From Burkholderia sp. Bp8992 (GTDB lineage Bacteria; Pseudomonadota; Gammaproteobacteria; Burkholderiales; Burkholderiaceae), in assembly GCF_003853705.1 (NCBI RefSeq), contig NZ_QTQI01000015.1, positions 124,001 through 188,000 on the forward strand: DNA of 64,000 nt, read 5' to 3'. The translations under genes and the position numbers were made by a program. The notes below the pieces were generated by a model that saw only the letters and a list, made by a program, of their open reading frames with translations, was not told where the DNA came from and did no database searches. Shown in pieces: positions 48,660 to 56,787 of this stretch (position 1 is its first letter; every line of letters begins with the position of its first letter).

Positions 48660-49703
48660 ATGTCGAATCCGCGCACCCGCCTGCTGCCGCTCGCCGGCGC
48701 CCTCGCCCTGGCTGCGGCCGCTTTCGCGCCGCTTGCCCAGGCAGCCGAGGAAGTGAGCCTGTACACCACCCGCGAACCCAAGCTGATCCAGCCGCTCATC
48801 GATGCATTCACGAAGCAGAGCGGCGTCAAGGTCAACACGGTGTTCGTGAAGGACGGCCTGCTCGAACGCGTGAAGGCGGAAGGCGCGCAGTCGCCGGCCG
48901 ACGTGCTGATGACGGTCGACGTCGGCAACCTGCTCGATCTCGTCGACGGCGGGCTCACGCAGCCGGTGCGCTCGAAGGCGCTCGACGACGCGATTCCCGC
49001 GAACCTGCGCGGCGCGAACGGCGACTGGTATGCGCTGTCGCTGCGCGACCGCGTGCTGTACGTCGAAAAGGACCTGAAGGTCGACTCGTTCCGCTATGAA
49101 GATCTCGCCGATCCGAAATGGAAGGGCAAGGTCTGCATCCGCTCGGGCCAGCATCCGTACAACACGGCGCTGGTCGCGGCGATGATCGCGCACGACGGCG
49201 AAGCCGCGACCGAAAAGTGGCTGCGCGGCGTGAAGGCGAACCTCGCGCGCAAGGCGACGGGCGGCGACCGCGATGTCGCACGCGACATCCTCGGCGGCAT
49301 CTGCGACGTCGGCCTCGCGAACGCGTACTACGTCGGTCACATGAAGAACGCGGAAGCCGGCAGCGACGCGCGCAAGTGGGGCGACGCGATCAAGGTCGTG
49401 CGCCCGACGTTCGCGAACGCGAAGAGCGGCGGCACGCACGTGAACATCAGCGGCGCGACGGTCGCGAAGCACGCGCCGCACAAGGCCAACGCAGTGAAGC
49501 TGCTCGAATACCTCGTGTCGCCGGAAGCGCAGGCTCTGTATGCGCAGGCGAACTACGAATACCCGGTGCGCGCGAACGTCAAGCTCGATCCGGTGATCGC
49601 GAGCTTCGGTACGCTGAAGGTCGATCCGCTGCCGCTGGCCGACATCGCGAAGCATCGCCAGCAGGCCAGCCAGCTCGTCGACAAGGTCGGCTTTGACAAC
49701 TGA
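48660..49703 (+). CDS. fbpA: Iron(III) ABC importer substrate-binding protein
   Basis: A 347-residue periplasmic ferric-ion binding protein. The signal peptide ends near 'FAPLAQA' (residue 28). The mature part starts 'AEEVSLYTTREPKLIQPLIDAFTKQSGVKVNTVF'. The iron-ligand tyrosine region 'ANAYYVGHMK' gives the adjacent pair of tyrosines typical of FbpA/FutA proteins. It is the first gene of an FbpABC-type operon. Confidence 0.93.
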   Translation: MSNPRTRLLPLAGALALAAAAFAPLAQAAEEVSLYTTREPKLIQPLIDAFTKQSGVKVNTVFVKDGLLERVKAEGAQSPADVLMTVDVGNLLDLVDGGLTQPVRSKALDDAIPANLRGANGDWYALSLRDRVLYVEKDLKVDSFRYEDLADPKWKGKVCIRSGQHPYNTALVAAMIAHDGEAATEKWLRGVKANLARKATGGDRDVARDILGGICDVGLANAYYVGHMKNAEAGSDARKWGDAIKVVRPTFANAKSGGTHVNISGATVAKHAPHKANAVKLLEYLVSPEAQALYAQANYEYPVRANVKLDPVIASFGTLKVDPLPLADIAKHRQQASQLVDKVGFDN

Positions 49704-51381
49704 CGCTTCGCCGGCCGGCGCATGCCGCGAGCCATCCCGGCCGCGCCTGCGGCCGCGCGCGGGCAGCCTGTGGCTGCTCGCGGCGCTGGTGATCGCCGCG
49801 GCGGTCGCGGCGCCGCTCGCGGTGCTCGTGGCCGCCGCGCTCGATGCCGATCTCGCGCACTGGCGCCATCTCGCCGCATTCGTGCTGCCGCAGGCGCTCG
49901 TCAATACGCTGCTGCTGCTCGCGGGGGTCGGCGCGATCGTGTCGATCGTCGGCACCGGCTGCGCGTGGCTCGTCACCGCGTACGATTTCCCCGGCCGCCG
50001 GATGCTGACGTGGGCACTGCTGCTGCCGCTCGCGGTGCCCACCTACATCGTCGCATTCGCGTATCTCGACCTGCTGCACCCGATCGGCCCCGTCCAGGGC
50101 ACGATCCGCTGGTTGCTCGGCTTCGACAGCCCGCGCCAGTTCCGCCTGCCCGACCTGCGCTCGCTGCCCGGCGCGATCTTCGTGCTCGGCTTCGTGCTGT
50201 ATCCGTACGTGTACCTCAGCACGCGCGCGATGTTCGTCACGCAGTCCGCGAGCCTGCTCGAAGCCGCGCGCACGCTCGGCGCGGGACGCATCGCGACGTT
50301 CTGGCGCGTCGTCGTGCCGCTCGCGCGGCCCGCGATCGCGGTCGGCGTGAGCCTCGCGCTGCTCGAAACGCTGAACGACATCGGCGCGTCGGAATTCCTC
50401 GGCGTGCAGACGCTGACCGTGTCCGTCTACACGACGTGGATCACGCGCTCCGACCTCGCCGGCGCCGCGCAGATCGCGCTGGCGATGCTCGCGATCGTCG
50501 TCGGCATGATCGCACTCGAACGCTACGGGCGCCGCCGCCAGCGCTACGCGCACGGCCGGCGCATGCGGCCGGTCTCGCCGCGTCGTCTCACCGGCGCGGC
50601 CGCGCTCGGCGCCGCCGTGCTCGGCTGGCTGCCCGTGCTGCTCGGCTTCGGCGCACCGGCCGCGTACCTCGCGGTCGAGACCGGCAAGCGGCTGCATCTG
50701 GTCGGCGGCGTATCCGACCCGTTGATGACGGGGCTCGCGAACACGCTGACGATCGCTACCGCCGCCACCGCCGCGACGCTCGCGTGCGGGCTCGTCGTCG
50801 CGTGGGCCGCTCGCGCGCAACGCGACAGCGCCCGTGCAGGCCCTGCCCGCCTGTGTGCGCGGATCGCGAGCCTCGGCTATGCGGTGCCGGGCACCGTGCT
50901 CGCGATCGGCCTGCTGATCCCGTTCGCGGCGGCCGACCGGCTGTTCGGCGCGGCGCTCGGCCGCGACGGGCTGCTGCTGATGGGCTCGGTCGCCGCGCTC
51001 GTGATCGCGTACACCGTGCGCTTTCTCGCGATCCCGGCCGGCAGCATCGAGGCCGGCCTCGCGCGCATCCCGCCGTCGCTCGAACACGCGGCGCGCTCGC
51101 TCGGCGAGACGGCCGGCGGCACGCTGCGCCGCGTCCACCTGCCGCTGCTGCGGCCCGCGCTCACGACGAGCGCGCTGCTGGTGTTCGTCGACGCGATGAA
51201 GGAATTGCCGGCCACGCTGCTGCTGCGCCCGCTGAATTTCGACACGCTCGCGACCTGGCTGTATGCGGAAGCTGCACGCGGCACCTACGAAGAAGGCGCG
51301 GTCGCCGCGCTCGCGATCGTGCTGGCCGGGCTCGTGCCCGTGATCCTGCTCGCCCGCACCCGTCACAAGATCGGAGCCTGA
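49693..51381 (+). CDS. fbpB: Iron(III) ABC importer permease, fused two-domain
   Basis: A 562-residue permease with two homologous halves of about six helices each, so it acts as both channel halves. Each half has an EAA loop: 'LEAARTLGAGRIATFWRVVVPLARPA' and 'LEHAARSLGETAGGTLRRVHLPLLRPA'. The most likely start is a TTG at 49693 that overlaps the fbpA end by 11 bases and has AAGG before it; the next candidates would shorten the N-terminal tail but not touch helix 1. Length fits FbpB-type permeases. Confidence 0.9.
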   Translation: MTTDASPAGACREPSRPRLRPRAGSLWLLAALVIAAAVAAPLAVLVAAALDADLAHWRHLAAFVLPQALVNTLLLLAGVGAIVSIVGTGCAWLVTAYDFPGRRMLTWALLLPLAVPTYIVAFAYLDLLHPIGPVQGTIRWLLGFDSPRQFRLPDLRSLPGAIFVLGFVLYPYVYLSTRAMFVTQSASLLEAARTLGAGRIATFWRVVVPLARPAIAVGVSLALLETLNDIGASEFLGVQTLTVSVYTTWITRSDLAGAAQIALAMLAIVVGMIALERYGRRRQRYAHGRRMRPVSPRRLTGAAALGAAVLGWLPVLLGFGAPAAYLAVETGKRLHLVGGVSDPLMTGLANTLTIATAATAATLACGLVVAWAARAQRDSARAGPARLCARIASLGYAVPGTVLAIGLLIPFAAADRLFGAALGRDGLLLMGSVAALVIAYTVRFLAIPAGSIEAGLARIPPSLEHAARSLGETAGGTLRRVHLPLLRPALTTSALLVFVDAMKELPATLLLRPLNFDTLATWLYAEAARGTYEEGAVAALAIVLAGLVPVILLARTRHKIGA

Positions 51382-51385
51382 ACCC

Positions 51386-52159
51386 GTGAACCTGCTTGAA
51401 CTCGATGATCTCTGCGTCGCCTACGACACGCCGCACGGCCGCCGCATGGTGGTCGACGGGCTGAGCCTCGCGCTGCCGCGGGGCGACATCGGCTGCCTGC
51501 TCGGTGCGTCGGGCTGCGGCAAGACGACCGTCCTGCGTGCGATCGCGGGCTTCGAACCCGTGCGCATGGGGCGCATCGTGCTGGACGGCGCGCCCGTCGC
51601 GGCGCCGTCGCTCGACGTGCCGCCGGAGCGGCGGCGCATCGGCATGATGTTCCAGGACTACGCGCTGTTCCCGCACCTCAGCGCGGCCGACAACGTCGCG
51701 TTCGGCTTGCGGCGCATGCCGAAGGCCGAACGGCGCATGCGGGTCGCCGAAATGCTCGACCTCGTCGGCCTCGCCGATGCCGGCGGCGCCTATCCGCACG
51801 AGTTGTCGGGCGGCCAGCAGCAACGCGTCGCGCTCGCCCGTGCGCTCGCGCCGTCGCCGGAGCTGCTGCTGCTCGACGAGCCGTTCTCGAATCTCGACGT
51901 CGATACGCGCGAGCGGCTCGCGTTCGAGCTGCGCGACATCCTGAAACATACGGGCCACACGGCGATCCTCGTCACGCACAACCAGGCCGAAGCGTTCGCG
52001 ATCGCCGACCGGATCGGCGTGATGAAGGACGGCCGGCTCGCGCAATGGGACACGCCGTACGCGCTGCACCATCATCCGGCGAGCGCATTCGTCGCGGATT
52101 TCGTGCGCCGCGACGCGCTGGCCGACGAACGCGCGCGCGCCCTGGCGCGCGGCCGCTGA
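51386..52159 (+). CDS. fbpC: Iron(III) ABC importer ATPase
   Basis: A 257-residue ATPase. Walker A is 'LGASGCGKTTVL', Q-loop 'MFQDYALFPHLSAADNV', signature 'LSGGQQQR', Walker B 'LLLLDEPFSNLDV', and H-loop 'VTHNQAEAF'. It lacks the long C-terminal regulatory domain of some FbpC proteins, ending about 15 residues after 'VADFVRRDALAD'. GTG start 4 bases after the fbpB stop. Converges with the Lrp/AsnC gene, 6 bases apart. Confidence 0.93.
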   Translation: MNLLELDDLCVAYDTPHGRRMVVDGLSLALPRGDIGCLLGASGCGKTTVLRAIAGFEPVRMGRIVLDGAPVAAPSLDVPPERRRIGMMFQDYALFPHLSAADNVAFGLRRMPKAERRMRVAEMLDLVGLADAGGAYPHELSGGQQQRVALARALAPSPELLLLDEPFSNLDVDTRERLAFELRDILKHTGHTAILVTHNQAEAFAIADRIGVMKDGRLAQWDTPYALHHHPASAFVADFVRRDALADERARALARGR

Positions 52160-52165
52160 AGCAGG

Positions 52166-52636
52166 CTACACCGGCTCGGCAAGATCGCGCACGGGCAGCG
52201 CGGTCGAATACTTGATCTGCTCCATCGCGAACGACGAACTGACGTCGAACAGCGGCACCGTGCGAATCAGCTGCTTGTAGACGCGGTCGTAGTCGTCGAT
52301 GCCGGCCACCACGACGCGCAGCAGGTAATCGGTCTCGCCGCTCATCCGGTAGACCTCGACCACTTCCGGCATGTCGCGCACGGCCTGCGTGAAGCGCTGC
52401 GCCCATTCCTCGGTGTGCTGGTTCGTGCGAATCGCGACGAACACGGTCGTGCCGACGCCGAGCTTGCGCGGATCGCACAGCGCAACCTGCGCGCGAATCG
52501 CGCCGGTTTCCTTGAGCCGCTGCACGCGCTTCCAGCATGGCGTCTGCGACAGGTTCACGCGCTGCGCCAGTTCCGCGATCGGCAGTGTGGCATCCGCCTG
52601 CAGCAGTTCCAGCAGCTTGCGATCGATGGCGTCCAT
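52166..52636 (-). CDS. Lrp/AsnC-family transcriptional regulator
   Basis: A 156-residue feast/famine regulator. The N-terminal helix-turn-helix reads 'MDAIDRKLLELLQADATLPIAELAQRVNLSQTPCWKRVQRLKETGAI', and the C-terminal RAM ligand-binding domain includes 'AQRFTQAVRDMPEVVEVYRMSGETDYLLRVVV'. Most members bind an amino acid and control its metabolism or transport. Its target is unknown: the neighbours are an iron importer and an unrelated oxidoreductase. The ATG at 52636 is the family start. Confidence 0.92.
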   Translation of the reverse strand: MDAIDRKLLELLQADATLPIAELAQRVNLSQTPCWKRVQRLKETGAIRAQVALCDPRKLGVGTTVFVAIRTNQHTEEWAQRFTQAVRDMPEVVEVYRMSGETDYLLRVVVAGIDDYDRVYKQLIRTVPLFDVSSSFAMEQIKYSTALPVRDLAEPV

Positions 52637-52777
52637 TTCTCCAGTCCCTCGTAGATAGAAATTTATTCTATTCATCTTGCACAACGGGGAACAATATGAA
52701 AACGGCTTCCGTGCGTCGACCGGTATAAATACCAATCCTGAACGATTCCGCCGCCAACCTTTCGTCGCCAAACGAAA

Positions 52778-52811
52778 CAGGCGACTCCACCCGTCAAGGT
52801 GGAATCGCCTG
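52778..52811. terminator. Long hairpin between two minus-strand genes
   Basis: CAGGCGACTCCACC and GGTGGAATCGCCTG form a 14-bp stem with one mismatch and a 6-base loop. There is no T-run, so it is only a possible terminator. It lies about 80 bases downstream of the YwnB-like gene in the region upstream of the Lrp/AsnC gene. Confidence 0.45.
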
Positions 52812-52889
52812 AAGTCGCTGCGCGCTGCAGCCTGCCGGCAGCGTTCCGGCCGGGCCGGCGCGCATGCGCCGCCGGCCGTCGCGCCGCTC

Positions 52890-53531
52890 TCAATACGCGA
52901 CCGTCGCGATCTCGCGCACGAAGCTGTCCTGCTCGAGCGCGTCGACGAACGCGACTGCATAGTCTTCTGCCGAGATCTTGCTGTTGCCCTGCTCGTCCAC
53001 GATCAGCTTGCCCACGCCCGTGCGGAACGTGCCCGTGCGCTCGCCCGGCGCGATCAGCGCGGCCGGCGCGAAGAAGGTCCAGTCGAGATCGGCGACCGTC
53101 TCCAGGTAGTCGAACGCGTCGCGGTGCGCGAGCGCGACCGCCTTGTACGCGTCCGGGAAACCTTCGGTGTCGACGAGCTGCTTGCCCGGCGCGACTTCGA
53201 GCGAGCCGGCGCCGCCGACCACCACGAGACGCTTCAGGCCGGCCTGGCGCGTGCCGGCGACCAGCGCCTTCGCAGCCGCGACGACCTTCGCCGCGTCGTC
53301 CTGCTTCGGGCCGTACGCGCTTGCGACGACGTCGTGGCCCGGTAGCGCGGCCGCGATGCTGGCCGCGTCGAACAGGTCGGCCGCCTTCGCGGTGATGCCG
53401 TCGCCCGATGCGCCCGGATGGCGCGACAGCGCGGTCACGCGATGGCCGCGTCGCACGGCTTCCGCCGCGATGCGCGAGCCGATCATGCCGGTGGCGCCGA
53501 ACAGCGCGATATTCAAGGAACGTTGCGTCAT
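52890..53531 (-). CDS. NAD(P)H-binding protein (YwnB-like)
   Basis: A 213-residue Rossmann-fold protein of the NmrA/YwnB group. The nucleotide loop is '[30 protein letters not shown]'. The middle '[49 protein letters not shown]' and the later '[24 protein letters not shown]' are typical of the group. Its upstream region carries an operator that also stands before the adjacent Rrf2 gene, as with B. subtilis ywnA-ywnB. The role is unknown, possibly response to oxidative or electrophile stress. Confidence 0.9.
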   Translation of the reverse strand: MTQRSLNIALFGATGMIGSRIAAEAVRRGHRVTALSRHPGASGDGITAKAADLFDAASIAAALPGHDVVASAYGPKQDDAAKVVAAAKALVAGTRQAGLKRLVVVGGAGSLEVAPGKQLVDTEGFPDAYKAVALAHRDAFDYLETVADLDWTFFAPAALIAPGERTGTFRTGVGKLIVDEQGNSKISAEDYAVAFVDALEQDSFVREIATVAY

Positions 53532-53555
53532 GACGATTCTCCAGTAAGAAAAATA

Positions 53556-53574
53556 TGTAACACAATTAATTACA
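53556..53574. promoter_or_regulatory. Rrf2 (YwnA-like) operator candidate before the YwnB-like gene
   Basis: TGTAACACAATTAATTACA, TGTAA-N9-TTACA, lies 24 bases before the start codon. It matches the site at 54169-54187 at 15 of 19 positions. Repression by the neighbouring Rrf2 protein is inferred. Confidence 0.65.
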
Positions 53575-53584
53575 CATAAGACCG

Positions 53585-53609
53585 AAAAAAACGGGGCGAA
53601 GCCCCCGTT
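53585..53609 (-). terminator. Rho-independent terminator of the Rrf2 gene
   Basis: On the minus strand, AACGGGGG-CTTCG-CCCCGT is followed by TTTTTTT. It lies 54 bases after the stop of the Rrf2-family gene and separates it from the YwnB-like gene. Confidence 0.8.
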
Positions 53610-53662
53610 GCACCGGACACCGCGCCGCGCGCCGTCCGGCTTCCTGCCTTGCCTGCTGCCGG

Positions 53663-54121
53663 CTATCTGCCGGCGGCGCGTGCTGCCTGTTGCGTGCGCT
53701 GCTCGAGATCCAGCATGTCGGCCGTCACGTCGACGAGCGTGCGCGTGGCGAGCGATGCCTCCATCGCGCGCTGCGCATCGCCGATATAACCGGTCAGCAC
53801 GCCCTGGATGTGCCGGCCGACGAGGCACGCGGGATTCGGTGCCTCGCGATGCAGCGCGAACAGTTGCGCATCGTCGACCGCGCGATACACGTCGAGCAGC
53901 GTGATCTCGCCGGGCTCGCGCGCCAGCAGCGCGCCGCCGCCGGCGCCGAGCTGCGACGTGGTCAGCCCCGCGGCTGCCAGCATCGACAGCAACCGGCGAA
54001 TCAGCGCCGGATTCGTATTCACGCTGCCCGCGATGATGTCGGACGACAACGGCACGCCTTCCTGCATCGACAGCAAGGCGAGCACGTGGACGGCAAACGC
54101 GAACCGGCTGCTGGTATTCAT
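53663..54121 (-). CDS. Rrf2-family transcriptional regulator (YwnA-like)
   Basis: A 152-residue winged-helix regulator: 'MNTSSRFAFAVHVLALLSMQEGVPLSSDIIAGSVNTNPALIRRLLSMLAAAGLTTSQLGAGGGALLAREPGEITLLDVYRAV' matches the Rrf2 fold. Unlike IscR and NsrR it has just one Cys, in 'NPACLVGRHIQ', so it cannot bind an iron-sulfur cluster with three Cys ligands; a thiol switch or other signal is more likely. The neighbouring NAD(P)H-binding gene shares its operator sequence. Encoded alone with its own terminator. Confidence 0.92.
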   Translation of the reverse strand: MNTSSRFAFAVHVLALLSMQEGVPLSSDIIAGSVNTNPALIRRLLSMLAAAGLTTSQLGAGGGALLAREPGEITLLDVYRAVDDAQLFALHREAPNPACLVGRHIQGVLTGYIGDAQRAMEASLATRTLVDVTADMLDLEQRTQQAARAAGR

Positions 54122-54168
54122 TGCTCACTCACTCGGCGACGCCGGTCCGACCCGCAACCGGCGACATG

Positions 54169-54187
54169 TGTAACTATGATAATTACA
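54169..54187. promoter_or_regulatory. Rrf2 (YwnA-like) operator candidate before its own gene
   Basis: TGTAACTATGATAATTACA, TGTAA-N9-TTACA, lies 47 bases upstream of the Rrf2 start. Together with the copy at 53556 it suggests autoregulation and control of the neighbour. Confidence 0.65.
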
Positions 54188-54211
54188 TTTTGCGGATCGT
54201 GCAAGCCCGCG

Positions 54212-54640
54212 TCATTCGCCGCTGGCGGGCTTGGCACCCGACGCGTTCTGCTGGCTCCACTGCTGGAGCTTCTTGCCGGCTTCCGCGATCTTCGCGCCCG
54301 CTTCGGAAGCCGCATGCGCGACGACCGCGGAGGCAGCCGCGTCGATCTGCGCCTGCGCGGCCGACGCGATGCCGCTCGCGGACAGCGGCGGCACGGCCGA
54401 CGCCGCGGATGCAATGCCGGCCTTTGCGGCATTGATCTGCTGGTTGACGGTGCTCGCGACCTGATCGAGCGCCTTGGCCGCATTGTTCGCGGCATCCGCG
54501 GCCGCGCTCGCGGCCGTATCGGGTTGGGCGACCGGCGTGCCGGCCTTCTCGCAGCCCGCGAGCAACAGCAGCGCGCCGGCGGCCACGGCCGCCAGCACGG
54601 ACCCGGGCACGCGACGCGCCCGCGATGTCTTCATGTTCAT
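54212..54640 (-). CDS. Ala-rich lipoprotein, function unknown
   Basis: A 142-residue predicted lipoprotein. The signal peptide ends in 'LLLLAGC' (lipobox, Cys about residue 30). The mature part is Ala-rich with long helical stretches such as 'AADAANNAAKALDQVASTVNQQINAAKAG', which could form a coiled coil. The start at 54640 has GGAGATTGCTG before it. No domain could be recognised and the neighbours do not suggest a role. Confidence 0.7.
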   Translation of the reverse strand: MNMKTSRARRVPGSVLAAVAAGALLLLAGCEKAGTPVAQPDTAASAAADAANNAAKALDQVASTVNQQINAAKAGIASAASAVPPLSASGIASAAQAQIDAAASAVVAHAASEAGAKIAEAGKKLQQWSQQNASGAKPASGE

Positions 54641-54837
54641 CAGCAATCTCCGGCCGCGCATCGCACAGCCTTATGGTGGGTTGGACCGGTGTCGATGATA
54701 CCGCCTGTGGAACAGGCCAAATAACGACCCGTTATTAAAAATGCCTTTCAATTTCGGACTCGTCTGATTCAATCGCAGGCGCTACGTCACTAAAGTGGGC
54801 ACGCTCCAATCCGTTTCGTACGTGTCCCCTTTTTCTT

Positions 54838-55173
54838 ATGGCTTTCCTCGTCGACTGGTTCATCGTCCTGGCCGCGCTGCTGGCCGCCACCCTGTTCCTG
54901 TGCCTGCGCGCGCCGTCGGCGCGCCGCCTGGCCGAATCCGGACGCCCGCGCCGCGTCGCGTCCGCGCGCCTGCTCGTGCAGGCCGTGATCGGTTTCTGGA
55001 CGGCCGCGCTGATCGTCGCGGAAGGCATCCTCGGCTCCGACGGCGACGGCCAGTCGCTTGTGGGCTTCGCGGCCCTCGCGTTCGCCGCGCTCGGGCTGTC
55101 GACCGTCGCCACCTACTGGTCGGCATGCGCGCTGCGGCTGCGCCGGCCGCCCGCGCTGTTCGCCCGCCACTGA
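54838..55173 (+). CDS. Small membrane protein, function unknown
   Basis: A 111-residue protein with three hydrophobic segments: 'FIVLAALLAATLFLCL', 'ARLLVQAVIGFWTAALIVAEGIL' and 'LVGFAALAFAALGLSTVATYW'. The loops are Arg-rich, fitting positive-inside topology. No family could be recognised. The ATG has no clear ribosome-binding site. It precedes amt by 254 bases, but the sigma-54 promoter between them suggests separate transcription. Confidence 0.6.
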   Translation: MAFLVDWFIVLAALLAATLFLCLRAPSARRLAESGRPRRVASARLLVQAVIGFWTAALIVAEGILGSDGDGQSLVGFAALAFAALGLSTVATYWSACALRLRRPPALFARH

Positions 55174-55375
55174 CGCGCCAGGTCGGTGCGCATCGGCGCA
55201 CCACACCGCATCACCTCGCCCGCACGACGCACCAGTTCAGCACGCGCCGCACCATGCGCGTGCACCGCGTGTGGTCGCCGATTGCCTCCGGCCACGCCCC
55301 CATCCCGTGCATGATTCACCGAAATACCGCACCGCACGGCACCCAAGCACCAACTCCACGCAGCCGATCACCAAG

Positions 55376-55391
55376 TTGGCTCGATACTTGC
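55376..55391 (+). promoter_or_regulatory. Sigma-54 (RpoN) promoter of amt
   Basis: TTGGCTCGATACTTGC has the -24 GG and -12 GC separated by exactly 10 bases and matches the consensus TTGGCACG-N4-TTGC well. It lies 36 bases before the amt start. Control by nitrogen limitation through NtrC is expected; clear NtrC sites were not identified. Confidence 0.75.
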
Positions 55392-55427
55392 GTTCCTTGC
55401 CCGTTTTTTGCGCAAGGAAGCCACGGC

Positions 55428-56621
55428 ATGGATGGTCTGAAATCCGGCGTCGATACACTGTTCCTGTTGATCGGCGCCGTCATGGTGCTCGCGATGCACG
55501 CGGGCTTCGCATTTCTCGAACTCGGCACGGTCCGCAAGAAGAACCAGGTCAACGCGCTCGTGAAGATCCTGGTCGACTTCTCGGTGTCGACGCTCGCGTA
55601 TTTCTTCATCGGCTACACGATCGCGTACGGTGTCGAGTTCTTCGACGACATCGGCACGCTGTCGCAGCACAGCGGCTACGCGCTCGTGCGCTTCTTCTTC
55701 CTGCTGACCTTCGCGGCGGCGATTCCCGCGATCGTGTCCGGCGGCATCGCCGAGCGCGCGAAGTTCAACCCGCAGCTCGTCGCGACGCTGATCATCGTCG
55801 GTTTCATCTATCCGTTCTTCGAAGGCATCGCGTGGAACGAGCGCTTCGGCGTACAGGCCTGGCTCACGCACGCGTTCGGTGCGCCGTTCCACGATTTCGC
55901 CGGCTCGGTCGTCGTGCACGCGTTCGGCGGCTGGGTCGCGCTGCCGGCCGTGCTGCTGCTCGGCGCGCGCCACGGCCGCTATGCGAAGGACGGCCGGATC
56001 GCCGCGCATCCGCCGTCGAACATCCCGTTCCTCGCGCTCGGTGCATGGGTGCTCGCGGTCGGCTGGTTCGGCTTCAACGTGATGAGCGCGCAGACGCTCG
56101 ACAAGATCAGCGGCCTCGTCGCCGTGAACTCGCTGATGGCGATGGTCGGCGGCACGCTCGCCGCATGGATGGCCGGCCGCAACGACCCGGGCTTCACGTA
56201 CAACGGGCCGCTCGCCGGCCTCGTCGCGGTTTGCGCCGGCTCCGACGTGATGCATCCGATCGGCGCGCTCGTCACGGGCGCGGCCGCCGGCGCGCTGTTC
56301 GTCGCGATGTTCACCTGCGTGCAGAACCGGTGGCGCATCGACGACGTGCTCGGCGTGTGGCCGCTGCACGGCATGTGCGGCGCGCTCGGCGGCCTCGCGG
56401 CCGGCGTGTTCGGCCTGCCTGCGCTCGGCGGTCTCGGCGGCGTGTCGTTCCTGTCGCAGCTCGTCGGCACGCTCGGCGGCATCGTGATCGCCACCGCGGG
56501 CGGCACGCTCGTCTACGGCGCGCTGAAAGCGACCGTCGGACTGCGCCTCGACCGCGAAGCCGAGTTCGACGGTGCCGACCTGTCGCTCCATCGCATCTCG
56601 GCGACGCCCGAGCGCGATTGA
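55428..56621 (+). CDS. amt: Ammonium transporter
   Basis: A 397-residue Amt/MEP/Rh-family channel with 11 predicted helices. Signatures: 'AGFAFLELGTVRKKNQVNALVKILVDFSVSTLAYFFIGY' (helix 1-2), 'IAERAKFNPQLVATLIIVGFIYPFFEGIAWNE', the pore His in 'GSVVVHAFGGWVALPAVLLLGAR', and the second pore His in 'SDVMHPIGALVTGAAAGALF'. There is no clear signal peptide. The ATG has AAGGAAG before it; upstream frame is not coding. The usual glnK partner is not adjacent. Confidence 0.95.
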   Translation: MDGLKSGVDTLFLLIGAVMVLAMHAGFAFLELGTVRKKNQVNALVKILVDFSVSTLAYFFIGYTIAYGVEFFDDIGTLSQHSGYALVRFFFLLTFAAAIPAIVSGGIAERAKFNPQLVATLIIVGFIYPFFEGIAWNERFGVQAWLTHAFGAPFHDFAGSVVVHAFGGWVALPAVLLLGARHGRYAKDGRIAAHPPSNIPFLALGAWVLAVGWFGFNVMSAQTLDKISGLVAVNSLMAMVGGTLAAWMAGRNDPGFTYNGPLAGLVAVCAGSDVMHPIGALVTGAAAGALFVAMFTCVQNRWRIDDVLGVWPLHGMCGALGGLAAGVFGLPALGGLGGVSFLSQLVGTLGGIVIATAGGTLVYGALKATVGLRLDREAEFDGADLSLHRISATPERD

Positions 56622-56787
56622 TCCGCGATCCGCCGACGAACACCCGGCGCATCATTACGTTTTCAATTCAAAAAACTTTCATCTAGCGTCCTTACACTTC
56701 GGTCCAGTTTTCAATTTGCCTTCGCGAAGCTTGCCGACCGCCTGCTTCGCGTCGGCCATTCCTCCAACAACTGAAACTGGACTCCAC

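Noticed and set aside
56660-56700. Pho box before the phoX-like gene
   Set aside because: CTTTCAT occurs, but the second half at 11-base spacing does not match, so the site was not annotated.
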